DNA of 64,000 nt from the NCBI GenBank assembly GCA_014841835.1, contig JACYUQ010000004.1, positions 948,666 through 1,012,665 on the forward strand, in the 5' to 3' direction. Made by a program: the position numbers and the translations under genes. Positions 9,618 through 17,469 of the stretch are shown piece by piece. Numbering within the stretch: the stretch's first letter is position 1; each line of letters starts with the position of its first letter. This DNA comes from Oxalobacteraceae sp. CFBP 13730. GTDB lineage: Bacteria > Pseudomonadota > Gammaproteobacteria > Burkholderiales > Burkholderiaceae_D. The notes below the pieces were generated by a model. That model ran no database searches, was not told the origin of the DNA, and saw only the letters and a program-made list of their open reading frames with translations.

Positions 9618-11030
9618 ATGTCGAACTTTTACGATGAAATGTATTCCACGGCAGCAACCGTACGACCTCATTACCAGGCGTTCGCGGATTGGCTCGCCCA
9701 GCAGCCCCCACACCTGATCGATCAGAAGCGGGCAGAAGCCGAGCTGAACTTCCAACGCGTGGGGATCACGTTCGCTGTGTACGGCGACAACGCCGGCAAG
9801 GAACGGTTGATCCCATTCGACATCATTCCGCGCGTGATCAACGCCGCCGAGTGGGCCAAGCTGCAGGCCGGCCTGGTGCAGCGCGTGACCGCGCTGAACC
9901 GCTTCCTGCACGACGTCTACCACGACCAGAATATCCTGAAGGCGGGCGTCATTCCCGCTGAACAGATCCTGAATAACGCGCAGTTCCGGCCGGCCATGCA
10001 AGGCGTCAAGGTGCCGCTGGATATCTACGCCCACATTGCCGGCGTCGATATCGTGCGCGCGGGCGAAGGCGAGTTCTACGTGCTGGAAGACAATCTGCGC
10101 GTGCCGTCGGGCGTGTCGTACATGCTGGAAAACCGCAAGATGATGATGCGGCTGTTCCCGGCGCTGTTCGCGCGCAACCGCGTGGCGCCGGTCGACCATT
10201 ATCCCGACCTGCTGCTGGACAATCTGCGCACCGTGGCGCCGCATGGCGGCGACGATCCGACCGTGGTCGTGCTCACGCCCGGCATGCACAATTCGGCCTA
10301 CTTCGAGCACGCGTTCCTGGCCCAGCAAATGGGCGTGGCACTGGTGCAGGGGCAAGACCTGTATGTCAGCAACGACACCGTCTACATGCGCACGACGCGC
10401 GGCCCGAAGCAGGTCGACGTCATCTATCGCCGCATCGACGACGATTACCTCGATCCGCGCGCGTTCCGCCCTGAGTCCACGCTGGGCGTGCCGGGTCTGC
10501 TCGACGCGGTGCGCGCCGGCCGCGTCGGCCTGGCCAATGCCATCGGCACCGGCGTGGCCGACGACAAGTCGATCTACCCGTTCGTGCCGGACATGATCGA
10601 GTTCTATCTCGGCGAAAAGCCGATCCTGAACAACGTGCCGACCTATCAATGTCGCAAAAAAGAGCATCTGGACTACACGCTGGCGAACTTGCCGCAACTG
10701 GTGGTCAAGGAAGTCCACGGGGCCGGTGGCTACGGGATGCTCGTCGGGCCGGCCTCGACGACGGCCGAGATCGAAGATTTCCGCCGCCGCCTGCTGGCCA
10801 ATCCGGACGGCTATATCGCCCAGCCGACGCTGGCGTTGTCGGCCTGCCCGACTTATGTGGAATCGGGCATCGCGCCGCGCCATATCGATCTGCGCCCGTT
10901 TGTGTTGTCGGGCAAGAGCGTGTCGATGGTGCCGGGCGGGCTGACCCGCGTGGCGTTGCAAGAAGGCTCCCTGGTGGTCAATTCGTCGCAGGGCGGCGGC
11001 ACCAAGGACACCTGGATACTGGAGAACTAG
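9618..11030 (+). CDS. Circularly permuted ATP-grasp protein (stand-alone)
   Basis: The 470-residue protein is a second circularly permuted ATP-grasp enzyme, paralogous to the N-terminal half of the minus-strand fusion. Shared motifs include VPSGVSYMLENR, VVLTPGMHNSAYFEHAFLA, VVKEVHGAGGYGMLVGP and MVPGGLTRVA. AGGAGG at 9607-9612 lies 5 bases before ATG 9618, which decides the start over the adjacent in-frame ATG at 9615. The alpha-E partner begins two bases after the stop, so the two are surely co-transcribed. Predicted role: ATP-dependent ligation of amino acids or peptides. Evidence for the fold is strong, for the substrate absent. Confidence 0.92.
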   Translation: MSNFYDEMYSTAATVRPHYQAFADWLAQQPPHLIDQKRAEAELNFQRVGITFAVYGDNAGKERLIPFDIIPRVINAAEWAKLQAGLVQRVTALNRFLHDVYHDQNILKAGVIPAEQILNNAQFRPAMQGVKVPLDIYAHIAGVDIVRAGEGEFYVLEDNLRVPSGVSYMLENRKMMMRLFPALFARNRVAPVDHYPDLLLDNLRTVAPHGGDDPTVVVLTPGMHNSAYFEHAFLAQQMGVALVQGQDLYVSNDTVYMRTTRGPKQVDVIYRRIDDDYLDPRAFRPESTLGVPGLLDAVRAGRVGLANAIGTGVADDKSIYPFVPDMIEFYLGEKPILNNVPTYQCRKKEHLDYTLANLPQLVVKEVHGAGGYGMLVGPASTTAEIEDFRRRLLANPDGYIAQPTLALSACPTYVESGIAPRHIDLRPFVLSGKSVSMVPGGLTRVALQEGSLVVNSSQGGGTKDTWILEN

Positions 11031-11031
11031 C

Positions 11032-12102
11032 ATGTTGAGCCGCACCGCAGATCATTTGTTCTGGATGGCCCGCTACACCGAGCGGGCCGAAAACACGGCG
11101 CGCATGCTCGACGTGCGCGTCCAGTATTCGCTGATGCCGCAATCGGTCCAGGCCGAGCAGCAGGGCTGGCGCACGATGCTGAGCGTGTCCGAACTCGAAG
11201 CCCAGTTCGACGCCAAGTACGACGCGCTGACGCAAAAGAACGTCATCGACTTCATGGTGCGCGACCCGGATAACCCGTCGTCGATCGCCAGCTGCCTGCG
11301 CGCCGCGCGCGAAAATGCCCGCGCCGTGCGCGGCACCTTGACCACTGAAGTCTGGGAAACCGAGAACACCACCTGGCTCGTGCTGCAAAAGCACCTGAGC
11401 GAGCGCATGTTCGAACGCGATCCCGGCCAGTTCCTGGAATGGGTCAAGTACCGCTCGCACCTGTCGCGCGGCGTCACGCTGGGCACGATGTTCCAGGATG
11501 AAGCGTTCAACTTCATCCGCCTGGGCACCTTCCTGGAACGGGCCGACAACACGGCGCGGATCCTTGACGTGAAGTTCCGGTTCCTGGCGTCGGACACGAT
11601 CCAGGAGGGCGCGCAGGGCGAATACTATTACCTGGCGGCGCTGCTGCGCTCGGTATCTGCGTTCGAGACGTATCGCAAGGTGTATCGCCATGCGATCACG
11701 CCGACGCGCGTGGCCGAATTGTTGATTTTGCAGGGCAAGATGCCGCGCTCGCTGGTGGCCTGCATGGCTGCCGTCGTCGCCGTGCTGCAGGACGTGCGCA
11801 ACGAGCTGTCGCACGACACCGAGCGGCTGGCGGAAAAACTGCATGCGTCGCTCAAGTCGGCCGAGATCAACGAGATCCTCGAGGAAGGTCTGCATGAGTT
11901 CCTGACCAAGTTCCTGGCGTGTATTGGCGAGCTGGGCAACGGCATCGGGCGTGACTTCCTGCTGCCGGTGGCGCCGGAGTTGCCGGAGGTTGTGCCAGCG
12001 CCTGTGCCGGTGCCGACCCAGTCGCAGACGCAGTCACAAACGTCATCGCAGACCTCGTCGCAGACGCAGACCCAGTCGCAAACACAGTCGCAGACGCGTT
12101 GA
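11032..12102 (+). CDS. Alpha-E domain protein with Gln/Ser/Thr repeat tail
   Basis: Residues about 1-315 form the alpha-E domain (former DUF403), opening LSRTADHLFWMARYTERAEN and containing the second family stretch NFIRLGTFLERADNTARILD. It is an all-helical companion of the circularly permuted ATP-grasp proteins. The last 30 or so residues are low complexity, made of QSQT and SSQT units after a Pro/Val-rich hinge. They are encoded by a near-perfect short tandem repeat (about 12019-12098) absent from the fusion homologue. The ATG follows the ATP-grasp stop by one base. The transglutaminase gene starts 94 bp downstream. Confidence 0.9.
   Translation: MLSRTADHLFWMARYTERAENTARMLDVRVQYSLMPQSVQAEQQGWRTMLSVSELEAQFDAKYDALTQKNVIDFMVRDPDNPSSIASCLRAARENARAVRGTLTTEVWETENTTWLVLQKHLSERMFERDPGQFLEWVKYRSHLSRGVTLGTMFQDEAFNFIRLGTFLERADNTARILDVKFRFLASDTIQEGAQGEYYYLAALLRSVSAFETYRKVYRHAITPTRVAELLILQGKMPRSLVACMAAVVAVLQDVRNELSHDTERLAEKLHASLKSAEINEILEEGLHEFLTKFLACIGELGNGIGRDFLLPVAPELPEVVPAPVPVPTQSQTQSQTSSQTSSQTQTQSQTQSQTR
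12019..12098 (+). repeat. Hexanucleotide-type tandem repeat coding a Q/S/T tail
   Basis: Units related to CAGTCGCAGACG recur in frame and encode alternating Gln-Ser-Gln-Thr. Such arrays are prone to slippage in multiples of 6 or 12 bases, which would vary tail length without breaking the frame. Confidence 0.75.
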
Positions 12103-12196
12103 TCAACTCGCGCACCAAACAGTGGCGCGGCGCACCGTCATGGCCAGCCTGCGCCATGGCGGTGCGCCCACTTTAACGAAGGAAGGCGGACCTGGA

Positions 12197-12994
12197 ATGT
12201 GGCTGCGAACCGGTTGCAAGCTCAGTTTCAGCGTCGACTACCCCACGCCATTCATCCTGATGCTGCGTCCCCGCAGCGGTGCGCAGCAATGGGTGGCGCG
12301 CGAATCCTATACGCTCACCCCCAGCGTGCAAGTGCTTGAATACACGGATGCCTACGGCAACCTGTGTCAGCGCCTGACGGCGCCGCCCGGCGAATTTTCA
12401 ATCCACACGTCGGCCGATGTGCTGACCGATCAGGTCATCAGCGTTGCGCCCGGTGCGCCATTCGACGAGGTGCCAACCTTGCCGGTGGACGTGCTGCTCT
12501 ATCTGTTACCGAGCCGCTACTGCGAGTCAGACCGGTTCGCCGAGATGGCCAGTGCGATCGTGGCCGGTGTCGCGCCAGGATACGACCAGGTGGCCTGCAT
12601 CAGCGACTGGATCCGGCGCGAGGTGCGCTTCAATCCGGCGTCGAACCAGAACCAGATGGCCGCGACCGAGGTCAATGAATTCCGCGAGGGCGTGTGCCGC
12701 GATCTGGCGCACCTGGGCATCGCGTTGTGCCGCGCGCTGAGCATTCCGGCGCGCATCGTGGTCGGTTATCTGCACGGCCTGGTGCCGATGGATCTGCATG
12801 CGTGGTTCGAGGCGTATGTGGGTGGGCGCTGGTACACGTTCGATGCGACGCAGGATGGGCCGCGTGGTGGACGCGTGACGGTGGGGTATGGGCGCGATGC
12901 GGCCGATGTGGCGATTTTTACCCAGTTCGGGCCGGCGCTGGCGCTGCATGAGATGCAGGTGACGGTGGAGTTGCTGGAGGGTGCGCCGGGTTGA
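12197..12994 (+). CDS. Transglutaminase-like protein, second copy of the system
   Basis: The 265-residue protein begins MWLRTGCKLSFSV, the usual start of this short transglutaminase subfamily. The upstream purine-rich AAGGAAGGCGGA supports ATG 12197 over the in-frame ATG at 12140. The N-terminal beta domain (about 1-100) precedes the catalytic core with Cys167 (EGVCRD), His201 (DLHAW) and Asp216 (FDATQ). It ends the plus-strand operon ATP-grasp/alpha-E/transglutaminase and mirrors the minus-strand transglutaminase, though the two sequences are quite divergent, suggesting old paralogues. No membrane or export signal is visible. Confidence 0.9.
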   Translation: MWLRTGCKLSFSVDYPTPFILMLRPRSGAQQWVARESYTLTPSVQVLEYTDAYGNLCQRLTAPPGEFSIHTSADVLTDQVISVAPGAPFDEVPTLPVDVLLYLLPSRYCESDRFAEMASAIVAGVAPGYDQVACISDWIRREVRFNPASNQNQMAATEVNEFREGVCRDLAHLGIALCRALSIPARIVVGYLHGLVPMDLHAWFEAYVGGRWYTFDATQDGPRGGRVTVGYGRDAADVAIFTQFGPALALHEMQVTVELLEGAPG

Positions 12995-13015
12995 CGTCTG
13001 TTGTCTCGTCATCCC

Positions 13016-13119
13016 GGGTGTAGGTTGGACGGCGATGCCGTCCACGCGTTCAAAGTACAGTGATTTTGTGGCGCGCCGAGGATTGTTGAACGCGTGGACG
13101 GGAAACCCGTCCACCCTAC
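13016..13119. repeat. REP-like inverted repeat pair (family B)
   Basis: A palindromic element (13021-13053, core TGGACGGCGATGCCGTCCA) is followed after 32 bases by its inverted relative (13086-13119, core TGGACGGGAAACCCGTCCA). Both share the flank ACGCGTTCAA or its complement. The two copies form a large hairpin between the convergent transglutaminase and metallopeptidase genes. A third copy is at 52115-52148. Confidence 0.85.
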
Positions 13120-13125
13120 TCAAGC

Positions 13126-14292
13126 TTAGACGGCAGCTGGTGCCGGTGCTGCAGGTGCTGCAGGTGCTGCAGGTGCTGCCGATGCTGGCGCAGCCGGTTG
13201 TGCCTGCACTGCCTGCGCAGCCAACGACGGCTTGCCCATCTGATCACGCACAACCTTGTGCACGAATTCCAGCTTTTCCAGCACAGGCGTGCTCAGCTTG
13301 AACGGATACGAATCCGGCATACCGATGCTGCGGTTCAGGCTATTGAGCACGTAGGTCAGCGCGAACCAGTCGCTCAGCGTTTCTTCGAACGCGCCGGATT
13401 TCGTCGGCAGCGTGATCTTGTCCAGTTCCGGCTCGTCGGCCTTGGCCGGCTTGAGCGACAGCCCGCACGAGTGGGCCGTTTCCAGCGTATCGATCATGTG
13501 CAGGTAGTGGGCCCAGGTTTCAGCCCAGTCTTCCCACGGGTGCGATGCAGCGTAGCTGCTGACGAAGCGCTCTTCCCAGTCGGCGACCGGACCGTTCTCG
13601 TAGTGCCGCTTGAGTGCGTCGCCATAATCCTGGCGCTCGTCGCCGAACAGCGCGCGGTAGCTGTCGATCCATGGCGTATCGGCAACCAGGCGGTCGAAAT
13701 AATAGTGGCCGCTCTCGTGACGGAAGTGACCCAGCAGCGTGCGATAACGTTCGTGCATCTGTTCGCGCGTGCGCTCGCGCTCGGCCGGATCGGCTTCGGC
13801 GATGTTCAGCGTGATCAGGCCATTGTCGTGGCCGGTCATCACGCACTGGTCGGTCACGCCATCTTCGAGGAACTGGAATGCCAGGCCGGTATCCGGCTGG
13901 ATTTCTTTGGAGGCCGGGGTCAGGTTCAGCTGCGCCAGCGAGAACAGCAGGCGGCGCTTGGCGGTTTCGAGGCGCGACCACAGGACGCGGTTCTTCTCCG
14001 ACGTCAGCGCCGGGATCACCACCGTGAGCTGGCATGATTCGCACAACTCATGCGGATCGTCGGCCGGCAGCATCCAGTTGCACACATTGTGCTGCACATA
14101 ATTGCTGCACTGCTTGTACAGCTTGCCTTCATCCTTGCGGTTCAGGCTACGCCACAGACCGTCTTCAGCCTGTTCGAAGCTGTTGATGGAACGCTGGGAA
14201 GGCTGGTAGCCCAGGGTGCTTTCGCAATTGAAGCAAAGGGTGTTCTCGAAGAAGATCTGATGCGAACATTTGTCGCAGTGAAAGGTTTTCAT
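13126..14292 (-). CDS. Zinc-ribbon putative metallopeptidase (DUF2248/peptidase_Mx type)
   Basis: The 388-residue protein starts with a zinc-ribbon (Cys6, Cys9, Cys20, Cys23), followed by more paired cysteines (62, 71, 84, 87). HESGH at residues 192-196 is an HExxH-type zinc-protease motif, and the downstream EDWAETWAHYLH may supply further ligands. The architecture matches a family of putative zinc-binding metallopeptidases often found with transglutaminase and alpha-E genes in proteobacteria, so its position is suggestive. The C-terminus is an Ala/Pro-rich low-complexity tail encoded by a 9-bp tandem repeat (about 13146-13180). There is no signal peptide. Substrate unknown. Confidence 0.82.
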   Translation of the reverse strand: MKTFHCDKCSHQIFFENTLCFNCESTLGYQPSQRSINSFEQAEDGLWRSLNRKDEGKLYKQCSNYVQHNVCNWMLPADDPHELCESCQLTVVIPALTSEKNRVLWSRLETAKRRLLFSLAQLNLTPASKEIQPDTGLAFQFLEDGVTDQCVMTGHDNGLITLNIAEADPAERERTREQMHERYRTLLGHFRHESGHYYFDRLVADTPWIDSYRALFGDERQDYGDALKRHYENGPVADWEERFVSSYAASHPWEDWAETWAHYLHMIDTLETAHSCGLSLKPAKADEPELDKITLPTKSGAFEETLSDWFALTYVLNSLNRSIGMPDSYPFKLSTPVLEKLEFVHKVVRDQMGKPSLAAQAVQAQPAAPASAAPAAPAAPAAPAPAAV

Positions 14293-14448
14293 AGCAGCAC
14301 TGATAGAGAGGTTGGAGGTGAAGGTGTATTAACAATCTAACAGTAAATGCATTGCGGGTTTCATCATGTAAGACAATGCCTCATATCGTGTGCGCCCCCT
14401 CATACGCCCACGGTACAGGCCTGATACACGCATACTGTGAGCATTAAA

Positions 14449-14500
14449 AGTGTGCAGAAAAAACAACAGATCACGCCAAAAAAGTGGCGTGATCTGCTGG
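14449..14500 (-). terminator. Rho-independent terminator of aqpZ
   Basis: CAGATCACGCCA (14467-14478) and its complement (14485-14496) form a 12-bp stem. On the minus strand it is followed by TTGTTTTTTC, just downstream of the aquaporin stop. A small in-loop T-run also makes it a partly bidirectional structure. Confidence 0.85.
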
Positions 14501-14526
14501 CCCGACGGCCCGGTAGTTCGAGCCGA

Positions 14527-15327
14527 TCAGGTGCCCGGACGCAGATGTTGACCTTGCTCGCGACCGCCCCCGCTACCGCGCACCTGTCGCTGGCGTCGCT
14601 CCACGTGGCCGTAGGCGCGCGCGTCGGCTGCCTCCGGCACAGGCGCCTGCGCACCGATGACGCGGTAGAGCGCAGCGCCGAGCAAGGCGCCCGCGATGGG
14701 CGCGATCCAGAACAGCCACAACTGCCCCACGGCCCAGTCGCCGGCATATACGGCGACCGCCGTGCTGCGCGCAGGATTGACGGACGTGTTTGTGACCGGA
14801 ATGCTGATCAGGTGAATCAGGGTCAGCGCGAAACCGATTGCCACTGGCGCAAACCCTTTGGGCGCACGCTGGTCGGTCGCGCCCAGGACAATCAGCAGGA
14901 AGAACGTGGTCATGACCACTTCGCTCAGCAGCCCCGCCAGCAGCGAATAACCACCTGGCGAATGCTCGCCGTAGCCATTGGCAGCAAAGCCATTAGCGCT
15001 GTCAAAGCCAGGGGCGCCGCTGGCAATCACATACAGTACGCCGCCGGCGAGGAGGCCGCCGGCGACCTGCGCCACGATATAAGGAAACAGCTCGCGCGCG
15101 GGAAAGCGGCCCCCGGCCCACAGGCCGATCGAGACCGCCGGATTCAGGTGACAACCCGAGATATGGCCGATCGCGTACGCCATCGTCAGCACGGACAAAC
15201 CGAAGGCGAGGGCGACGCCGTGCAGGCCGATGCCCAGTTCGGGAAATGCGGCAGCCAGCACCGCGCTGCCGCAGCCGCTCATGACCAGCCAGAATGTGCC
15301 GAGAAACTCGGCGCCGTAGATTTTCAT
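14527..15327 (-). CDS. aqpZ: Aquaporin Z
   Basis: This 266-residue channel protein of the inner membrane passes water by facilitated diffusion. Both NPA boxes are present (residues 62-64 in HLNPAVS and 184-186 in SVNPARS). Residues matching the water-selective filter, Phe42, His172 and Arg187, are visible, which favours an aquaporin over a glycerol facilitator. Six transmembrane segments can be traced. The C-terminal 30 or so residues are Arg/Gln/Gly-rich and extend beyond the usual length of about 230. The start at 15327 is set by AAGGAG eight bases upstream, and the gene is followed by its own terminator. Confidence 0.95.
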   Translation of the reverse strand: MKIYGAEFLGTFWLVMSGCGSAVLAAAFPELGIGLHGVALAFGLSVLTMAYAIGHISGCHLNPAVSIGLWAGGRFPARELFPYIVAQVAGGLLAGGVLYVIASGAPGFDSANGFAANGYGEHSPGGYSLLAGLLSEVVMTTFFLLIVLGATDQRAPKGFAPVAIGFALTLIHLISIPVTNTSVNPARSTAVAVYAGDWAVGQLWLFWIAPIAGALLGAALYRVIGAQAPVPEAADARAYGHVERRQRQVRGSGGGREQGQHLRPGT

Positions 15328-15650
15328 CGTGGTCTCCTTCGGATCACTATTGCAATGTGAAACAGCAGCCGACAGCAGCGGACACCGGTGGAGAACGTGG
15401 TGGCAGTGTCGACGGCCGCAGGTGTTGATAGGACACCGTGCGCCACCCGAGGTTCCACGGACTGTGCACCTCGTGTCTGCAGAAAATTGACCGCCCCCGC
15501 GTACATTGGCGCTGCACAAACCAGCGCGAAATTTCGGTGCGCGCCGTACCGTGCGTGCGCGGCGCCGTGCATGATTGGCGCGCTGCCCGACATCGCCGAT
15601 GGTGCCGGGTCTCGGCCGATTGGCGCTGCTTAACATTGACTGGAGAAATC

Positions 15651-17219
15651 ATGCATTGGATGTGGGGGAAGGTGGTGTCGGTTGCCAGCGCCATGCGGTG
15701 GCTGGCATGCATGGGCTTGCAGGCAGGGTCGCTGGTACTCGCGGCAACCAGTCCCGCGCTGGCGCAGCCGGCACCAGCGTCGATCCATGCCGATGGCAGC
15801 GCGCGCGTATCGCCTGCTGCCTACCGCGTGATCAACCTGGGCACGGGCGCGATCGCGGCCTATCCACGCATCAATGCGTCAGGGCAGGTCGCGTTCTCGC
15901 TGATCCATGGCGATCGTACGGACGGCTACTTTTACGATGGCAATATCGTACGAGAGATGGGTTCGCTGGGCGGCCGCACCGTGTATGTGAACGACCTGAA
16001 CGATGCCGGGCAGGTCGCCGGCACCTCGCTCAATGACGCTGGCGTTGAGAATGCGTTCGTCTGGAACGTACGCGGCGGCATGCTCGACCTGCGCGCCGCC
16101 CCATCCCGTGGTCGTTCGTATGGCTGGGCCATCAACAACCGCGGTGTCGTCACCGGTGCGATGGGCGATGCCGCGCATCCGTTTCGCTGGAGCGTTGCGA
16201 GCGGTGTCGAAGACCTGGGCGTCACGCCCGGCATCCCGGCACCTGCGTCCGGCCGCTTGCTGAGCGACGCCGGCCTGGTTGCCGGCGTGACGACGATCGA
16301 TGACGAGTTCACGCGCGCTTTCGTCTGGACACGTTCGGACGTGCTCATCGACATCGATACGCTGGGCAGCGTCGAATCGTCACCGGTGGCCGTCGGGGCC
16401 GGGGGCGAGGTGGCCGGTAACCGGCTGGCGTCGTTCGACGACGGCGGCGAGCGCCCGTTCCTGTGGACGCGCGCCACCGGCATGGTGGATCTTGGCACCG
16501 GTCGCGGTTCCACCGCATCGGTCATTGCGATGACGCCCGGCCTGCACATTGCCGGGAGCATCGGGTATCCGGACGGGCGTCAACGAGCGATGTCGTGGAC
16601 GCGCCAGCGCGGGATGCGCGAACTCGGCACGCTGGGCGGGCGGACGTCATCCGCGCGCGATGTCAACACCCGGGGCCAGATCGTCGGTTTTGCCGAGGAC
16701 CGGCTTGGTGCCACGCGCGCCTTCGTCTGGAGCGCCGCAGGCGGCATGCTCGACCTGAACCGCGCGCTGCGCCATGCGCCGCCGGGCCTCGTGCTGGACC
16801 AGGCGCTGGCGATCAATGACAGCGGCGCGATCGTGGCGGGTTCGAATGCGGGGCTGGTGCTGCTGAGGCCAGAGCGTGGATGCAAGTGCGGGCACACGAT
16901 CGGGCCGCTTGTCCTGCCTGCGCAGGTCGAGCCGGGTGTACCGCTGCAGGCGTCGGTCAGCTTCGTCGATGGCGATCGCACCGGCACGCGCAGCGTCGAG
17001 TGGGCGTGGGGTGATGGGAGTAGCGGGGCGGCGCGCAAGATCGTGGAGGCGGACGGCGGCGGCAGCGCGAGCACCAGTCACAGCTTTTCAACGCCGGGCG
17101 TGTATGCGGTCACGGCGACGGTGGTGGGGCGCGACGGGCGCAGGACGACCGTCAGCCAGACTGTGGTGGTGACCGGTCCGGCGGCGCCGCACGGCGGCAC
17201 CGCTCCGAGCAGTATTTGA
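15651..17219 (+). CDS. Exported HAF-repeat protein with C-terminal PKD domain
   Basis: The 522-residue product has an N-terminal signal sequence ending near ALA-QPA (residue about 38). It then has about six HAF-type repeats of the form (A/P)F.W....G...DLG(TLGG), spanning roughly residues 60-430, and a PKD-like beta domain near 440-510 (VEWAWGDGS, SHSFSTPGVYAVTATV). HAF repeats are thought to form a beta-propeller-like extracellular structure; function is not established. TGGAGA precedes the chosen ATG by five bases. Its 3' end overlaps a convergent small gene by 68 bp. Confidence 0.82.
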   Translation: MHWMWGKVVSVASAMRWLACMGLQAGSLVLAATSPALAQPAPASIHADGSARVSPAAYRVINLGTGAIAAYPRINASGQVAFSLIHGDRTDGYFYDGNIVREMGSLGGRTVYVNDLNDAGQVAGTSLNDAGVENAFVWNVRGGMLDLRAAPSRGRSYGWAINNRGVVTGAMGDAAHPFRWSVASGVEDLGVTPGIPAPASGRLLSDAGLVAGVTTIDDEFTRAFVWTRSDVLIDIDTLGSVESSPVAVGAGGEVAGNRLASFDDGGERPFLWTRATGMVDLGTGRGSTASVIAMTPGLHIAGSIGYPDGRQRAMSWTRQRGMRELGTLGGRTSSARDVNTRGQIVGFAEDRLGATRAFVWSAAGGMLDLNRALRHAPPGLVLDQALAINDSGAIVAGSNAGLVLLRPERGCKCGHTIGPLVLPAQVEPGVPLQASVSFVDGDRTGTRSVEWAWGDGSSGAARKIVEADGGGSASTSHSFSTPGVYAVTATVVGRDGRRTTVSQTVVVTGPAAPHGGTAPSSI

Positions 17220-17319
17220 CATGCTCCCAGTCGCGCGCCCACTTCTTGCGCCAGGTGAACGGCAACGCGCAGTGGGCGCAGATCTTTGTGGGCAGCTCGG
17301 ATTTCTTGCGCATTTTCAT
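17152..17319 (-). CDS. DUF2256 small zinc-ribbon protein
   Basis: A 55-residue protein with the DUF2256 signature: KICAHCALPFTWRKKW followed by VKYCSERCR, giving two CxxC-type pairs (C-A-H-C and C-S-E-R-C) for probable zinc binding. Typical members are about 50 residues. Start at 17319 (MKMRKKSE) or 17313 cannot be separated, as no ribosome site is visible. Its last 68 bases lie antisense to the end of the HAF/PKD gene. Function of the family is unknown. Confidence 0.82.
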   Translation of the reverse strand: MKMRKKSELPTKICAHCALPFTWRKKWARDWEHVKYCSERCRRAAPPDRSPPQSG

Positions 17320-17469
17320 GAATGGATTGTAGCGGCTGCGGGCGCGCGCCGACATACGGCATCCGTATCGCGACGACGACGTCAGGCGCAGTCGTCAGGT
17401 GACACTCGCTCAGCCGGTTTGACCGGTGGTAAGCTATCAATATTGTCACCTCATACCCGAAGGAATGCC

